Origin: Pisolithus tinctorius
Taxonomy: Eukaryota > Basidiomycota > Agaricomycetes > Boletales > Pisolithaceae
Assembly (NCBI GenBank): GCA_024663395.1
Contig: JANFAH010000047.1
Location: 62,001 to 126,000 of the forward strand
Length of the DNA stretch: 64,000 nt
Direction of reading: 5' to 3'
In this document: one piece after another, positions 14,501-26,400 of the stretch
Layout: every line of letters starts with the position of its first letter
Position numbering within the stretch: position 1 is the first letter of the stretch
Made by a program: the position numbers and the translations under genes
Notes under the pieces: generated by a model
What the model was told of the DNA's origin: nothing
The model's input: only the letters and a program-made list of their open reading frames with translations
Database searches by the model: none

Positions 14501-14673
14501 TCTAAGCTATAGCAGCGGTCATGAACGCGCATGCTACCGTTTCGTGCAACGGGTTCCCGGGTTTCGTTAGCGTTTTGATATGAGGTATCGGTGAGCGCCG
14601 TGGCTATGACGTCTGCAAGACTCCCATTCAGAGGACCAGGATGGGGAATCTTCGGAGGCTCGTCGAGCGCCAT
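8552..14673 (-). CDS. PLD1: Phospholipase D with PX and PH domains (SPO14/PLD1 type)
   Basis: Hydrolyses phosphatidylcholine to phosphatidic acid and choline; fungal orthologues act in membrane traffic and sporulation. The start is the ATG at 14673 ([13 protein letters not shown]). A long Ser/Pro-rich N-terminus is followed by a PX-like domain ([27 protein letters not shown], about 13,740-13,490) and a PH domain ([22 protein letters not shown], about 13,250-13,000). The catalytic half has two HKD motifs. HEKLCVID followed by [10 protein letters not shown] starts near 11,685. HAKVCIVDD followed by [18 protein letters not shown] lies near 10,330-10,190 and is split by an intron after HAK. The C-terminus [12 protein letters not shown], restored by splicing and ending at 8552, is typical. 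The product is very long, over 1,400 residues. Confidence 0.93.
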
Positions 14674-15035
14674 GACCCAACCACGTCGCGCTGGGGCAAG
14701 TTACACAGTGAATGAGCCGTCTCCCGTTCCAACCAACCTGCAAACGAAAAAGGACACATGTTAAGAGGTTAGCTAGTGGAGAAAACCAGCACTACACCAC
14801 ACACCACGACCGGTTGCAATGAACGCTGGCACGGAGGTTCGGGTGGGAAGACTCTCAGCAAGCAATCGGCTAACCGAGATTTAAAACCAATTTAAAACAG
14901 TTGCTCCCATGACGTAATCTTCAATCCGACCACCTCACCGGCTTCTCTTCTTTCATTTCTTTCATGCGCGCTGACACCGTGAGTGGCACTTAATGCATTA
15001 GGACTGCCCACCCCTTCATACCGGCTACCAAGAGC
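14674..15035. other. intergenic, no gene seen
   Basis: This spacer lies between the phospholipase D start and the flavoprotein stop. There is no supported ORF, RNA gene or clear repeat. Confidence 0.5.
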
Positions 15036-16635
15036 TTAGTAGATTACTTTGCTTGCTCGTTTCGCAGCTCCCATCCCCGCCTTTCTACCAAACACAGTCC
15101 CAGCAGTCAACCCGCTAGCGCCGGGATAATTGCTGTAGTACAGATTTCCGACCAACTCTCCTGTGCAGAACAAACCTGGTATAGGCTGACCCACTTCCGA
15201 CAGCACTCCAGCAGTCTCCGGATCGATTGCTAACCCTCCAAAGGTGAATGTGATCCCACAGGCCACCTTCACAGCAAGAAAAGGTGCTGTATCGACCGGC
15301 ATTGCCCAATTGGACTTCGGCACAGCGAGTGACTTGGTTGAAGACTGCGTGGACAGACCGTCCTTGATCGCAGGGTCCCATCGTAGGTTCGGATTCTCCA
15401 ACCGGTATTGAGAAACCGCTGAATTGTACTCCCCGATGGTCTCTAGAAATCTAGCTTTGTCACGAAGGCCGTGTTTCATCATCTGGTCAGCGAGTTCTTC
15501 GATGCTCGACGCCATGATTTTCCCTACGACACCGTCACCATACTCCTCCTTTCGGAGAAAAGGTGTCATATTTGCATCCCACACCTGAAAGGCGAAGCCT
15601 TCTGGCTGGGAAAGAATCGCCTTCCCACACTTCGCATAGGTATAATTCCGGAAATCCTCTCCTTCATCAACAAACCGCCCGCCATCGATATTAACCATGA
15701 TGCCCAGCGGATACCCATTCTTTGTCAATTGGTTGTTTAGCTTCCGGTCGCCAGCATCAGCTGACGCGTTGGCATCCCAGCAAGTGCTGTGGCAGCCAAG
15801 CCAGTCGCCGACCAGTTTGGCACCTACAGCTTGTGCCATACTGATACCGTCTCCAGTATTAAAAGGCGTTCCTCTAACCTGATTAGTCTCCATAAGAGTG
15901 AACTGTGAGTCAGCAGAGAAAACGTACTCGTGCTCTTTCCCAGCCAGCTCCCATATTTTTCATACGCAACTCAACACTTGCTTCATACCCACCACATGCC
16001 AGTATGACAGATGGTGCCCTTAGCGAAACTTCTTGCCCATCTTTGCGAACAACCACCCCAGTCACCTCTCCACGTTCATATATGAGTTGCACTGCTGGAG
16101 TGTCGAACCATATATTCACCCCCGCCTTCTTTAATGCCTCCATATCAGCATCGATCAAACCCTTACCCCCACCCTCAACACTCAAGGCAACTCCTCCCCA
16201 AAACTTTTGCCTTCCGTCTACTTCATATGCTTGCCTGTGGAACGACAGCACGAAGGGAACATCTACCTTTCTCACTAACCATTCAATTGCGTCCCTCGAA
16301 TGGCGAACCATAGTCTCGACGAGCACAGCATCCGGTTTGTTATCCCCTAAGCGCATGATGTCACCGAAGAAGTCGTCGAGGGAGTACGGCTCGACATCGA
16401 TCTTCTGAGCTTGTTCCGGCGTGACGTTCCGCACGATGGAGAGGAGATCTGGTAGGCCATCGTGCACTGTGCGGAATGCGCCGGCCGTAAAATAGCCATT
16501 TCCTCCCACCCACTCTTCAGGCGCTTTTTCGACAATCAAGACATTCTTGCATCCAGATTCAACTGCTGCAAGTGCCGCGGAAGCGCCTGCATGACCACCA
16601 CCGACAACTACGCAGTCGAAGTCGGTAAGTTTCAT
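15036..16635 (-). CDS. FAD-dependent oxidoreductase, fumarate reductase/tricarballylate dehydrogenase-like
   Basis: Two exons, 16635-15928 and 15878-15036. Removing the 49 nt intron joins ERAR to VRGTPFNTGDG in frame. The N-terminal dinucleotide fold is clear (DCVVVGGGHAGASAALAA). GGNGYFTAGAFR follows, where the FAD is held, and the C-terminal FAD/substrate region has TFGGLAIDPETAG and NYPGASGLTAGTVFGR. This architecture is that of the soluble fumarate reductase/succinate dehydrogenase flavoprotein family, including TcuA-type tricarballylate dehydrogenases. There is no signal peptide and no separate cytochrome or iron-sulfur domain, so it probably works alone in the cytosol. The real substrate cannot be told from sequence. 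The gene looks intact, with about 518 residues. Confidence 0.85.
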
Positions 16636-16805
16636 GGGAATTTCAGAGAAGATAGATAATTGGTGAACACAAATCTTGCTGCTGAGTCATGAGGTCTGTG
16701 ATCGATCATCATCCATGGAGCACGTAACGATAAGACTGGTTGTTATTCGGGTCCACGGTCTCATCATGGGAATGGACAACTACAAGGTAACAGTTCCTGG
16801 TGAAT

Positions 16806-18003
16806 TTAAATCCTAGCAGGGTTAACAGCCACATAACCGCCATCTATCACAATCTCCTGTCCATTCATGTAACCTGCAGCGGGAGATGCAAGATATACCG
16901 CTGTCCCTGCCATCTCCATCGCGCTGGAATGTTCTCAGTGGCCGTACACCAATCACAATGGATGGAGGGCGGTACTCACGACCCTGGCCGCTTCGCTGGC
17001 ACCGATATTACCGGCATACCAACTGCGTCCGTTGCCTGCTCTCCGTTTATGACGTCATGGGTCATCTCGCTCTCGTACACGCCGGGCGCAATGGCATTCA
17101 CTCGGACTGGGATACCCTTGAGCGCGAACTCGGTGGCAAGCATCTTCGTAATGTGTGATGCAGCGGCCTTAGCACTGTTATAGGCGAACTAGATAATACC
17201 CCGCGGGGAGCAAGTCAGCTACTGTATGGTCAGGTATGCGGTCAACTCACGTGTCGCTGGGCGAGCTTGATTAAGCCGCTGATACTGGTAACGTTGATGA
17301 CACTAGATGTGAATCCAGTCCTGTCGTGAGACCCTTTCTCGAGAAGGCCGAGGAACGCCACAGTAACAAAGTAGGTCGAGAATGCGTTGATCGCATACAA
17401 ACTAGACCATTCTTCGAAGGATTCTTGTCCAAAGAGGTACTTGCTGAGTTCGTCTGCGTTCTTCGGTGATCTGGGTGTGGGCTTATTGAGTTCCGCTGAG
17501 CTGGGACCCGACTGTCCTGCACTGCAATATATGCATAGGTACGTAGCACGCCGTCAGCTAGTGTCGTGGAATAGAAGAATATATCGGACTTGTTCACGAG
17601 GATATGCAGCTTGCCTTCATCCCTTGTCAACTTATCCACGACAGCTTGTATATCTTTCTTGTTCGTAACATCCATCCCTACGCTGAGCAATACCGTCCAC
17701 GGCATCATAATCGCGACCACGACCATATCAACAATGTCAATGCTGCACAGAGACGGAGTAAACACGATGGGGCCAAGCTCACGCGATCATACTTCCCACC
17801 AAATCGCCCTTCTTCTGGTTCCACTCATTGACGACGCGATCTAAGACTTCAACTCGCCTGCCGGTGATATACACGCGCGCACCGTTGGCCGCCAGGCCTT
17901 GTGCGATCATCAGACCGATGCCAGTTCCGCCTCCTGTCACGAGGGCAACGAGGCCGTGGAGATCGTATAGCTTTTGGAGGGTAAAATCAACTGGAGAGAC
18001 CAT
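16806..18003 (-). CDS. Short-chain dehydrogenase/reductase
   Basis: NAD(P)-dependent oxidoreductase of the classical SDR family. The start is the ATG at 18003 ([15 protein letters not shown]). The cofactor loop TGGGTGIG is near residue 25. The NNAG motif is created only by splicing: exon end GTGAACAA joins an acceptor before TGCAGGACAG, near 17,590 and 17,520. The catalytic YNSAK (Tyr-x3-Lys) is encoded near 17,180. The C-terminus carries the usual QEIVIDGGY and ends with NPARI at 16806. A stretch around 17,680-17,760, with VVVAIMMPW before GMDVTNK, is less typical and may hold an intron border I have not placed exactly. It lies in tandem with the flavoprotein on the same strand; a shared pathway is possible but not shown. 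Confidence 0.87.
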
Positions 18004-18220
18004 GATCCGTACTATCTAACGCGCTCAAGTCTGAACTTATACCATGGGGGGATCTGATCCGTCCGGGCCGGGACATCTGGCTTGTTCGTCTCCATTTCTG
18101 GGATTACAAACATTAGATAGCAAGTATATACACCAGATGGAAGATTACACAAGGGAATATAATACAGAGTTCTTCCAGACTACTTTCGATTACTCTTCGC
18201 CCAGTAGCCCCGTCAAATTA

Positions 18221-19704
18221 TCATACACCACGAGGGTCCTCGCAAAAGTAAGGTGATCTTCCAAGCCCAAAGATTAGGGGTACATCCGCCCACCTCCCTT
18301 CGACAACCATGTCCGTCAAAGGCATCCAGCATACTTGTCCAGAAAAGACATCGAAATACGGTACTGTATTGCAGCGACTACGACGGTGGGAAATACGATC
18401 CGCATGATCTGGTCCATCATACAAATAAAGCTTCTTCAGCCTTGGAAGCGATAAGTGAGAGGCAACAGAGGTGAGTTCAGTCGGCACTTGTGCGCTTGGG
18501 CCCTCGATGCCGAGCGTAAAAGACTCGAGATGGGGCAAAGTCACAACATCTCCATCGCCGATCGGTGACCCCCCTCCAATACATAGTACTTCTCTTTCTA
18601 TCATCGCCACCTTAGCTGGGAAAGCAAGCTTTAATTCCCGAAGCTGACTGGACACTTGAAGCATTGACAGCAGCTCGTTGACCGTCTTCTTCCCAGAGGT
18701 GAACCCGTGGTGAGTGTAATCCAAATACCGGAGGTTACCAAACAACCCGGGGAGCCACGTCAATCGTACACCCTGAACCGTCAACCTGGTGAGTCTCGGA
18801 GAGAACCCGCCGAAAAGGGTAAACTCCTTCGTATCGTCATTTCCGGGGTATCGGAGACTGAGTGATTCTAGTCGAGGAACGGATATGGTAACCGCCCCTC
18901 TAGAATTTGCATCACGAGATGCTGAGGGCAGTTCGGGGTCCCAGATGGCTGGACTCCGAGGGCACAGCGGTCCAAGAGCGGTATTCCACAAATAAGGCAT
19001 ACACCCGTCAAATGATATATCGATCGATCGCGTACGTGCGAGGTGAGGTATGAGCATGTGCATCTGGAGTGCCACAGTATCGATGTCGAGCGATACAGTA
19101 GAACGGAGAGGTGAAGAAGTGATTACAATATCTAGTGTGCACGATCGGGCGCGCCGAAGACGTTCTTGCCACATTGCCAAATCGGAGCGTCGAGTGAGCG
19201 TGATACGTCTCCAGAGTGTCTGTGCGTGGAGCGCGACAGCCCTCCACGAGTGGCATACATGAGACACGAGGACGGGGAACATTATATCGTCAAATGAACC
19301 CAGCATGAAAACGTGCACGAGCAATTCAGGAGGCAACCTGTGAACGGGATGAACGGGCATGGTGGGGTTTGGGCTGCGATAGAGAGAGGAAGTCATAGAT
19401 GGACGTGAGTCCAACGCCGAAGAGCTCACACCCTGTGGCATCGTGACCGACGGGGCGTAAGAGCGTACATTAGTGCGATCTGTAAGACGTGATCTGCCAT
19501 GATCGATACAAGGACGACTGAAAGTTGACATATCATCAGTCCACCGTAGTCATCGAGAGACAAGATCAAAACTCACTGCTCAGGATAGACCTTGTCACGG
19601 ATGGCGTTCGTGGACGAGCGGGTAAGTGTCAGCTCGCGGCGACGAGATCGCCTGAGGGTGGAGGGCATGCCCGTAGATGGGGCCCGTGTGGGCCTCGTTG
19701 ACAT
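18221..19704 (-). CDS. F-box domain protein
   Basis: Two exons, 19704-19577 and 19517-18221, joined across a 59 nt intron. The start at 19704 (MSTRPTRAPSTG) gives an Arg/Ser-rich leader. An F-box follows (HRLPPELLVHVFMLGSFDD, then VSHVCHSWRAVALHAQTLWRRITL), which would bind Skp1 in an SCF ubiquitin ligase. The rest resembles degenerate leucine-rich repeats (PRLESLSLRYPG, PRLTRLTVQGVRL, GNLRYLDYTHHG, LRELKLAF, PHLESFTLGIEG, PRLKKLYLYDG), the usual layout of the large F-box families of basidiomycetes. It ends EDPRGV. The substrate is unknown. Confidence 0.85.
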
Positions 19705-20199
19705 CGCAATCGCGGTGGAAACCTCATTTATGGCTCAAACTAGACAGCTCCCGTGCCACAGGGACTGTGATGACTGCATATCGGGATGTGTGACCGCTTG
19801 AAGAGCTATCTGGGAGCCGAAGCCTTGAGACGGGACAAAAGAAGTTTCCGGGCGCTCCAGCGATTTGCGGTGCTGTGTCTGCCATTGGACAGGCAGTGAC
19901 AATAGGAATTGAGACTACGGCCGTGGGCGAGTTCCGGGCATCGTTTTTGTGTCCTGGACAGCACTGGAGGCCTCGGCGAGACAAAGCAGGGAGGGCCGTT
20001 GAACGGTTCTTACCAAATTGCACCTCAGAAGTGCCGTCAACAAGGGAAACTGTCGAGAGCACCCTTTACGGAGGTAATACTGACGCTCGTACCAACACTG
20101 CCCTTTTCAAGTAACACGCAACTCACACAGATAGCAGTGTGCATATTCATTATGTAGTTCCTAGATGCGAATGCGTAAACGACTTCCGTAAGGTATCCC
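19705..20199. other. intergenic, no gene seen
   Basis: About 0.5 kb between the F-box protein start and the ligase stop. Open frames on both strands overlap each other (19,875-20,114 plus, 19,724-20,062 minus) and none shows conserved features. I see nothing else I can support. Confidence 0.5.
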
Positions 20200-22811
20200 T
20201 CATAATTTCGCTCGCTCCTTCCTTGCCCTATCACGCAAGACCCGTCTAAGTAGCTTCCCCGTTGGTGCCTTCGGAATAGCATCGATGAACTCGATGCCCC
20301 CAGTGAGTCTCTTGTGAGCTGCCTTCTTACTTGCTACGTACTGCAAGTCACATTCATCAATTTCCTGGTGCAAGCACCTATCACGGTATCGCCCAATACT
20401 TTCACATACCTGAGTGATGGATTGCTTTACTTCCCCCGCAACGCGCGGATCTTCTCGGACCCGCGCGGCAGTCTGGGGGTTCAAGACGACAAATGCCATG
20501 GGAAGCTCGCCACTATACTCATCCGGAACACCTACAACACAAGTGTCCATGGTATCTGGATGTTCGAGTATACAGCCTTCCAATTCCGCGGGAGAGACTT
20601 GAAAGCCTTTGACCTTCAGTATTTCCTGTAATGTTGTCAGACTTCCCGGTTAGGGTTACCTGAACTTTTGCACACCTTCAGACGATCGACGACGAAGAGA
20701 TGGCCCGTCTTGAGTAGTCTAACCTCGTCTCCGGTCCTGTACCAGCTGCCAGCATACCGTCTAAACTTGTAATCCACGTCTGAGGCATACTCACCCATCC
20801 GAAAATGTCTCCTTGTGCCTATAAGGAAGGGTCAGTTACTACTGCAGAAGGTTTTCGGGTCAAAGGTACGCACGCTTCAGAATCGTTGGTATACCCCAAA
20901 GCCAGTGCTGGCGACTTGATCACCAACTCGCCCAACTCACCCCAGTCAGCTAGAGAGCGATCGGGTCTCTCAACCCTGGCCGAAATACCGGGCAACAGGA
21001 CACCAGAGCTGCCACTCAAGTCGGTCTTTGTCTCCAAAGGACAGAGCGCAATTGTTGATGCTTCAGTTGTGCCTATTTAAATAGGCGATCATATTCAATG
21101 ACGGGCGAGTTATTGAGTTTTATAAGTACCTACCATAACCCTGTTCAATATGTGCACCTGGGAACAGTGGTGCAACTTGGTACATTGTCTCACTGGCGAG
21201 CGGAGCAGCCCCTGTTTTGATGAACCGAACGGAGCTCAGGTCATACTCCCGGACCTTAGGGTACTGTGACAGGCAGTGAGAAGCTGAGATTGGAGAACGA
21301 GAAGGGACTCGCCTTGCAGATGAGGACGATCTGAGGAGGCACGAGCCTAAAATGGATGTTACGTTGGTACGACGTCGGAAAAAGAAATCTCACGGTAGAT
21401 GTGTGATGCGGAACTTTTCAATGGTTCGAAGAAGGTTAACAAGGTTGAATTTGTTGATCAAGACTAGCGTCATCTGCTTCCTGTATCACCAAAATGGATA
21501 CCCATCACAAGCGTCACCAGTAACTTACCCCGCAGAAAAGCATGAAATGGAGCTGTACAAAATCAGCCTATCTAACAGCCACTCGTGATAAATGAAACTC
21601 TACATTGTAAGCCAATCCAAAGATATCTATAACTGTGTTATTTCGGAAACGGTTAGTCTCAGCCAATATACTCACGGTAAATTGGGAGGACTAGTTAGTT
21701 GGACGTCAGTCTCTGCCATCTACGGTCACAGAGGAACCTACCAGCAGACGCTACGTCTCCAGGTCTGAACCTTCGTTCTTCCCATGGTACTTTGTCGTCA
21801 TTAACCCTGAGATGAAAAGCTACTTGAACCGAGGTGGCAATTGGCGTGTAGTGCGATATTGCGATAGCCTTAACCCCTGCCAGTGAAAATTTCCGCAGTG
21901 ATTGATTACCTAACCTATGCCTACCTTAGGTTTTCCGGTGGTGCCACTGGAAAGATTCACAAAAGCAACTTTCGTCTTCCCTTCGCCAGGGATCAACCTT
22001 CTCTCGATGAAACTTGGAGGACTGGCTAAACCAAGAGTAATTAGACTCTGGACAGTGGTCACGCCAGGAGTACGAGATCCACGGTCATCAAACACAAGAA
22101 TACGACTGGCATCGATGTCTGCCGCTCTTGCTGCCAAGTAGGCAATGTGCACGCAGTCAGGGTGCGATATGAGTATCGTGGGTTTGACCATATTCACATG
22201 GTATACAAGCTCGTCTGTGGTGAAAGACGCATTGGCCCCACTGGATCGCTTTTGGTGAGGGATACACGCAAGTAGAGTCTGTGCACTGACGAAATAATCC
22301 CCCCTAACCTGTGAACTGCCCACATGGCGACGGGATAATCTGAGAGGAAGTGAACCAATCATGGAACAGGCGATAACGAGACGGCGAACCAATGTGGTTT
22401 GGACTGTGTATGAGAACTGAAAGGCAGTTGCTGTGACAGTGACAAAAACCAGAGAGATAAGGCATACCGAGGTCATCCTCCTCTGCGAGGGAGTAGTCAG
22501 ACGCCTATGATAGAGGAGGAAGCGCTCAGAAGAACTCACTTATAGCGTACTTAATTTTGAGCCCGTTTGCGAGACCATAGGTGCGAGCACGAAGCTACAT
22601 AGAGTTGGCAACGAGTTGCTCATAATCACCGAGACAACTGCCATACCTCTTCCAGCCCAACCTTGTTCCCTGTCTGCCCGTCAATGAACCATGGGATGTC
22701 GTGCCTGCGAAGAGGACGGCAGGGGTGGTGGTAATCTAGAATGAATTGCGGGACTGTCAGGTCATCTGGGATGAGCGGAAGATCTTCGGCGGAGGAGACT
22801 ATCTCAGCCAT
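20200..22811 (-). CDS. AMP-dependent synthetase/ligase (4-coumarate- or acyl-CoA ligase-like)
   Basis: Adenylate-forming enzyme that joins a carboxylic acid to CoA through an acyl-AMP. The start is the ATG at 22811 ([17 protein letters not shown]). The A3 phosphate loop reads [12 protein letters not shown] (near 21,940), at the end of an exon. Upstream [14 protein letters not shown] and PTILISHPD match the 4CL/fatty acyl ligase fold. The C-terminal domain has [31 protein letters not shown] and the A10 lysine in [12 protein letters not shown]; the protein ends KERAKL. Many short introns are present. Substrate specificity cannot be read from these motifs. The C-terminus is not a clear PTS1 peroxisomal signal: its last three residues are AKL, a possible weak PTS1 variant. 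It is divergent from PRP24. Confidence 0.88.
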
Positions 22812-23010
22812 CCGTGGGTCTTCGTGAACGGGGGGGAAAGCTGGAAACTTATCATGTCACGTCATGTATATATTCACCGTTGACTTGACACGTGGCGAGG
22901 AGGGAACCAATATGCCCCGAGCAAGCCCAGTGCCAGAGCTGTTCGAGTACATAAGTAATCCGTGGTGAACGCGAAAGACACGCAAAGTTTCTGGCGATCT
23001 ACAGCCGTGA

Positions 23011-23216
23011 GGTGATCGGGGTCTTTGTTCCGTGTTCCGGCGTATGGAGCCTCTTCTGAAGGCCTGAGTTCTGTGACGCACTTTCTGCCGACGCGTCTCG
23101 CACGATATGTGGCAACCGGGGACGAGGTTTCATGGATGCCTATCATCGACGGCAAGGTAGCTTCACTGGTCATGGAGGACGGCGCCAAAGTCGCAGAAAT
23201 CTTGGAACAGAACTAG
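23011..23216 (+). pseudogene. Tandem partial copy of the PRP24 5' end
   Basis: A short duplicate of 23,340-23,709. Both begin GGTGATCGGGGTCTTTGT and both contain the block translating as GDEV..PIID.KVASLVMEDGAK..EILE. The copy lacks about 160 nt in the middle, including the PRP24 start codon region, and runs into a TAG at 23,216. It sits in the shared promoter between the ligase and PRP24. It is probably dead, but it may form part of a longer PRP24 leader. Confidence 0.75.
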
Positions 23217-23219
23217 CAA

Positions 23220-23335
23220 TATAGTGCCCCAAGCACTATGCACTAAGCGCAGAGATTTGTGAACGTTCGGGAATCAATACTATACCCCGAGCACTAAGTT
23301 CTAAGTTCAGAGTGTTCACGTTGATCAACCAATAC
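23220..23335. repeat. Two imperfect tandem units upstream of PRP24
   Basis: A unit of about 60 bp occurs twice, each with a CCCC(A/G)AGCACTA...CTAAG..CAGAG core followed by GTGAACGTT or GTTCACGTT. It lies between the partial PRP24 copy and the true gene and may mark the junction of the tandem duplication. Confidence 0.45.
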
Positions 23336-23436
23336 ATGCGGTGATCGGGGTCTTTGTCCCGTGTAAGTATGTGGACCCCGAGTGCGGTGACGCGCTTCCG
23401 CCGGCGTCGGCGACCTCCTCAGGCTTGCAAAGTTGC

Positions 23437-26400
23437 ATGATGGACGGAGTCGACGAGGAGACACAAAACCTGGAGAGACTGGCCGACCTGCTGACTCAGC
23501 TCTCCGCCAATCCCTACGATGTCGCTCTCCACGCGCAGCACATCTCTCTGGCCATGTCCCTGTCCGGCATGGACTCGCAGGTTCTGGAGGCACGAGAGAT
23601 GGCCACCAACTATGTGGCAATGGGAGACGAGGTTTGGATACCTATCATCGACGACAAAGTAGCTTCACTGGTCATGGAGGACGGCGCTAAAATCACCGAA
23701 ATCTTGGAATTGTATGAACGTGCAGAGAGAGACTACCTATGTCTGTTCCATTGTCATTCCCCTCAAGGTATTGCCCACTTATCGTTGCGGCATCACAGCA
23801 ATCCCGTTGTTACGCAAGCATGTAGAATTCTTGATTAAAGTTCACGAGCATTTCAACAGGACCACCGTCGATTCACCGGAAGAGTTACAGGAGGTATTTA
23901 CATCCGAATGGGCACGAGACGCCATCGACGAGGTAGTAGCCAAGGGAGCTGGGCACTTGAGCCAAGTGAGCATCTCCAAAAAATCTGTCCTTGCAATGTG
24001 TCTTATCCCCCACAGAGTCAGCAGCTTTGGCAGTTACAAAGGGACTGGGAACTCGACATGCTTGATAATACTCTAGCAGAGGACAGGCGCGTTTGACAGC
24101 AGTCTTTCAGTTACCCCCGTTTTCATTCCTTCTCTATACAGGCCACCTCTTGTTGGCTCTGTTCAGAATCTCATTCTCGAGCGACTGCACCAGCCACACT
24201 CAGGTTTGTGTTCCAACGGGCGTGTGTCCATTTTTGAGGGTGCGAATTGGGTTTGCATATAGGACACGAAGACACTATTCAATCGTATTCGTCGTTTACG
24301 ACAAAATATATGCCTGCCAACGAATACGAAGGGCTTCTCGTTGCTGCATCCAAAGTGCGTTCCCGTGCGGCAAAAGCATATGAACGCCGTGAAGCTACTG
24401 AGCTCGGACTTGTACGTTATCAATCATTAGATGTCGAGCTTGTTTGTCAATTATTTGGTAGACTTCGCTGGATGCATATGCGCAATATATCGCTTCTGAA
24501 CGACGAGCAAAGAACCCTGATGTGTTCGTGTTGACGGGTGTATACGAACGTGCCGTTGCAGAGGCGGCCAAGCGTCGGTTTGCTGGAGAGGTTGGAGCGG
24601 AAGAGGCCTTGCGTTCGTTTTGGATAGGGTACCTGGATTTTTCGGTGAGTATGTTCCCCCGCAATGAATTGGCTACTCAAGTGACGTCTCGGAAGAGGAC
24701 ACAAGGAGTTAAGGACAGCGAGATGACAACTCTGTTAGGTCGCGCAACAAGGAGCGTACCTGGATCAGGTGAAGCTTGGGCGAGATATATTCGTCATTTG
24801 GTATGTTATGGTTCTAAGTAGTAGCTAAACGTTGATTATCTTCTCATAACAGGAAAAAGGTTTTCTTTCCGAGAACGAATCGATGGAGGAGACAGAGTCA
24901 ATTTCGGGTAAGCCACGGGTTCTGTTCTTGCTATTGCGGTTTTTAACAATCCACCTAGACGCATATAGCCGAGCTCTGTCTACCAATCTTTTCACAAAAC
25001 ATGGTAAAAACAGTCCAGATCGTGACCCGGAACAGATCATTCCACTCGTCCTTGCTCGAGCAAGTGCGGAGAAGCATGCTATTGAGGCAGGGCGTGCTAG
25101 CGAAGAATCGCTTGCTGACCTTGTCAAGATCGTAGTGGACGGACTGACGATGGTAAGAGGAGGTGAGTGTTGGCAGAAAATGGGAGAAAGACAGGATTGC
25201 AATCTATATACCTTTTTTTCGTAGCTTCCAAAACGGGGGACCCGAGATTCAGACTCGAGAAGTTCCTCTCCGAGTGGGTGCGCACATAAATCGCCTCGGA
25301 TAAGCCCCTACGCACGATCTTTACTGACCATCGTAGTACCTGAACCTTGCTGATATGCCTGATGCAGCAGTTCAACTTTGGGCAGCCACTGCGAAGCACT
25401 ACAAATCGAGTTGGGCATCCTGGGTAGCATATACGGATGTTCTGATGTGAGCCCTCCCCCTATTTCTGTCTCAGTTTTATTTGTATAACCTTGAGACATT
25501 TATGCTCCTTCAGACGTACAGATCATCACGATCTTGCTCGTTCGACTTTTCAAGACGTCAGCACCAAAAATCTAGATTATCCCGAAGCGTTGTGGGATGC
25601 ATGGATCAACTTCGAGTATGCACACGGATCCTTGACGTCCCTCGAAGAGTCACTGGCACGTATCGAACGTGCAAGAACGCAGGTGGAGGCGAGGCGCATG
25701 AGGGTATGTGGCCGTTTTGGTCGCTTACGTCGACTCACGATGCGCCATACGGTTTTGCAGGAGGCTCAAAAAGCATTCGAAACAGCACAAGCACATTATG
25801 TTATGCAGCAGGAAACCGTTCCAGTTACTACCTCTGCCGCTGTATCGAAGACTGGCAAGGTCACAGGTACGGATGGTATTGGCGAAGAAGGCATGGATGT
25901 CGACGAGATGAATTCGGGTGCTCTGGGGAAGCGTAAAGCGGAAGATGACGAACCTGCCGAAACTGCTGACGGCAAACGGCAGAAACTAGGTATATTGTTT
26001 GCACGTATATGTGCTTATACTGAACGTCTGACCATTGAAAATAGAGAAACCGCCTGCGCCGTTGAAGAGGCAAGTGAATTTAGCAGTGGATCATTCACAT
26101 GGTCTCAAAATTGTGCTGGTAGAGACCGAGAAAATTGTACTGTGTTCGTTGCGGACCTACCTTCAGGAACGAACGAAGAGCAGTTAGGAACGCTATTTAA
26201 GGACGTGGGTGCTCTCATTCTTAATCTGCGGATTGCATATTAATGACCATTTCTCAGTGCGGAGAGATTCGCGAAGTGAAGATTACACAACTGCCACAGG
26301 TTCTAGTGGCCACCGTCGAATTCACGACGCGGGTAAGATTTTCCAGTCTTTTTTAGTACTGCCCAATTAAAATCTATGTCAGGATAGCGTCCCTGCTGCA

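Noticed and set aside
20230..20280. Ligase as a peroxisomal enzyme on the basis of its C-terminal AKL
   Set aside because: AKL is only a weak PTS1-like tripeptide; adjacency to PEX1-containing DNA is not evidence, so no targeting was assigned.
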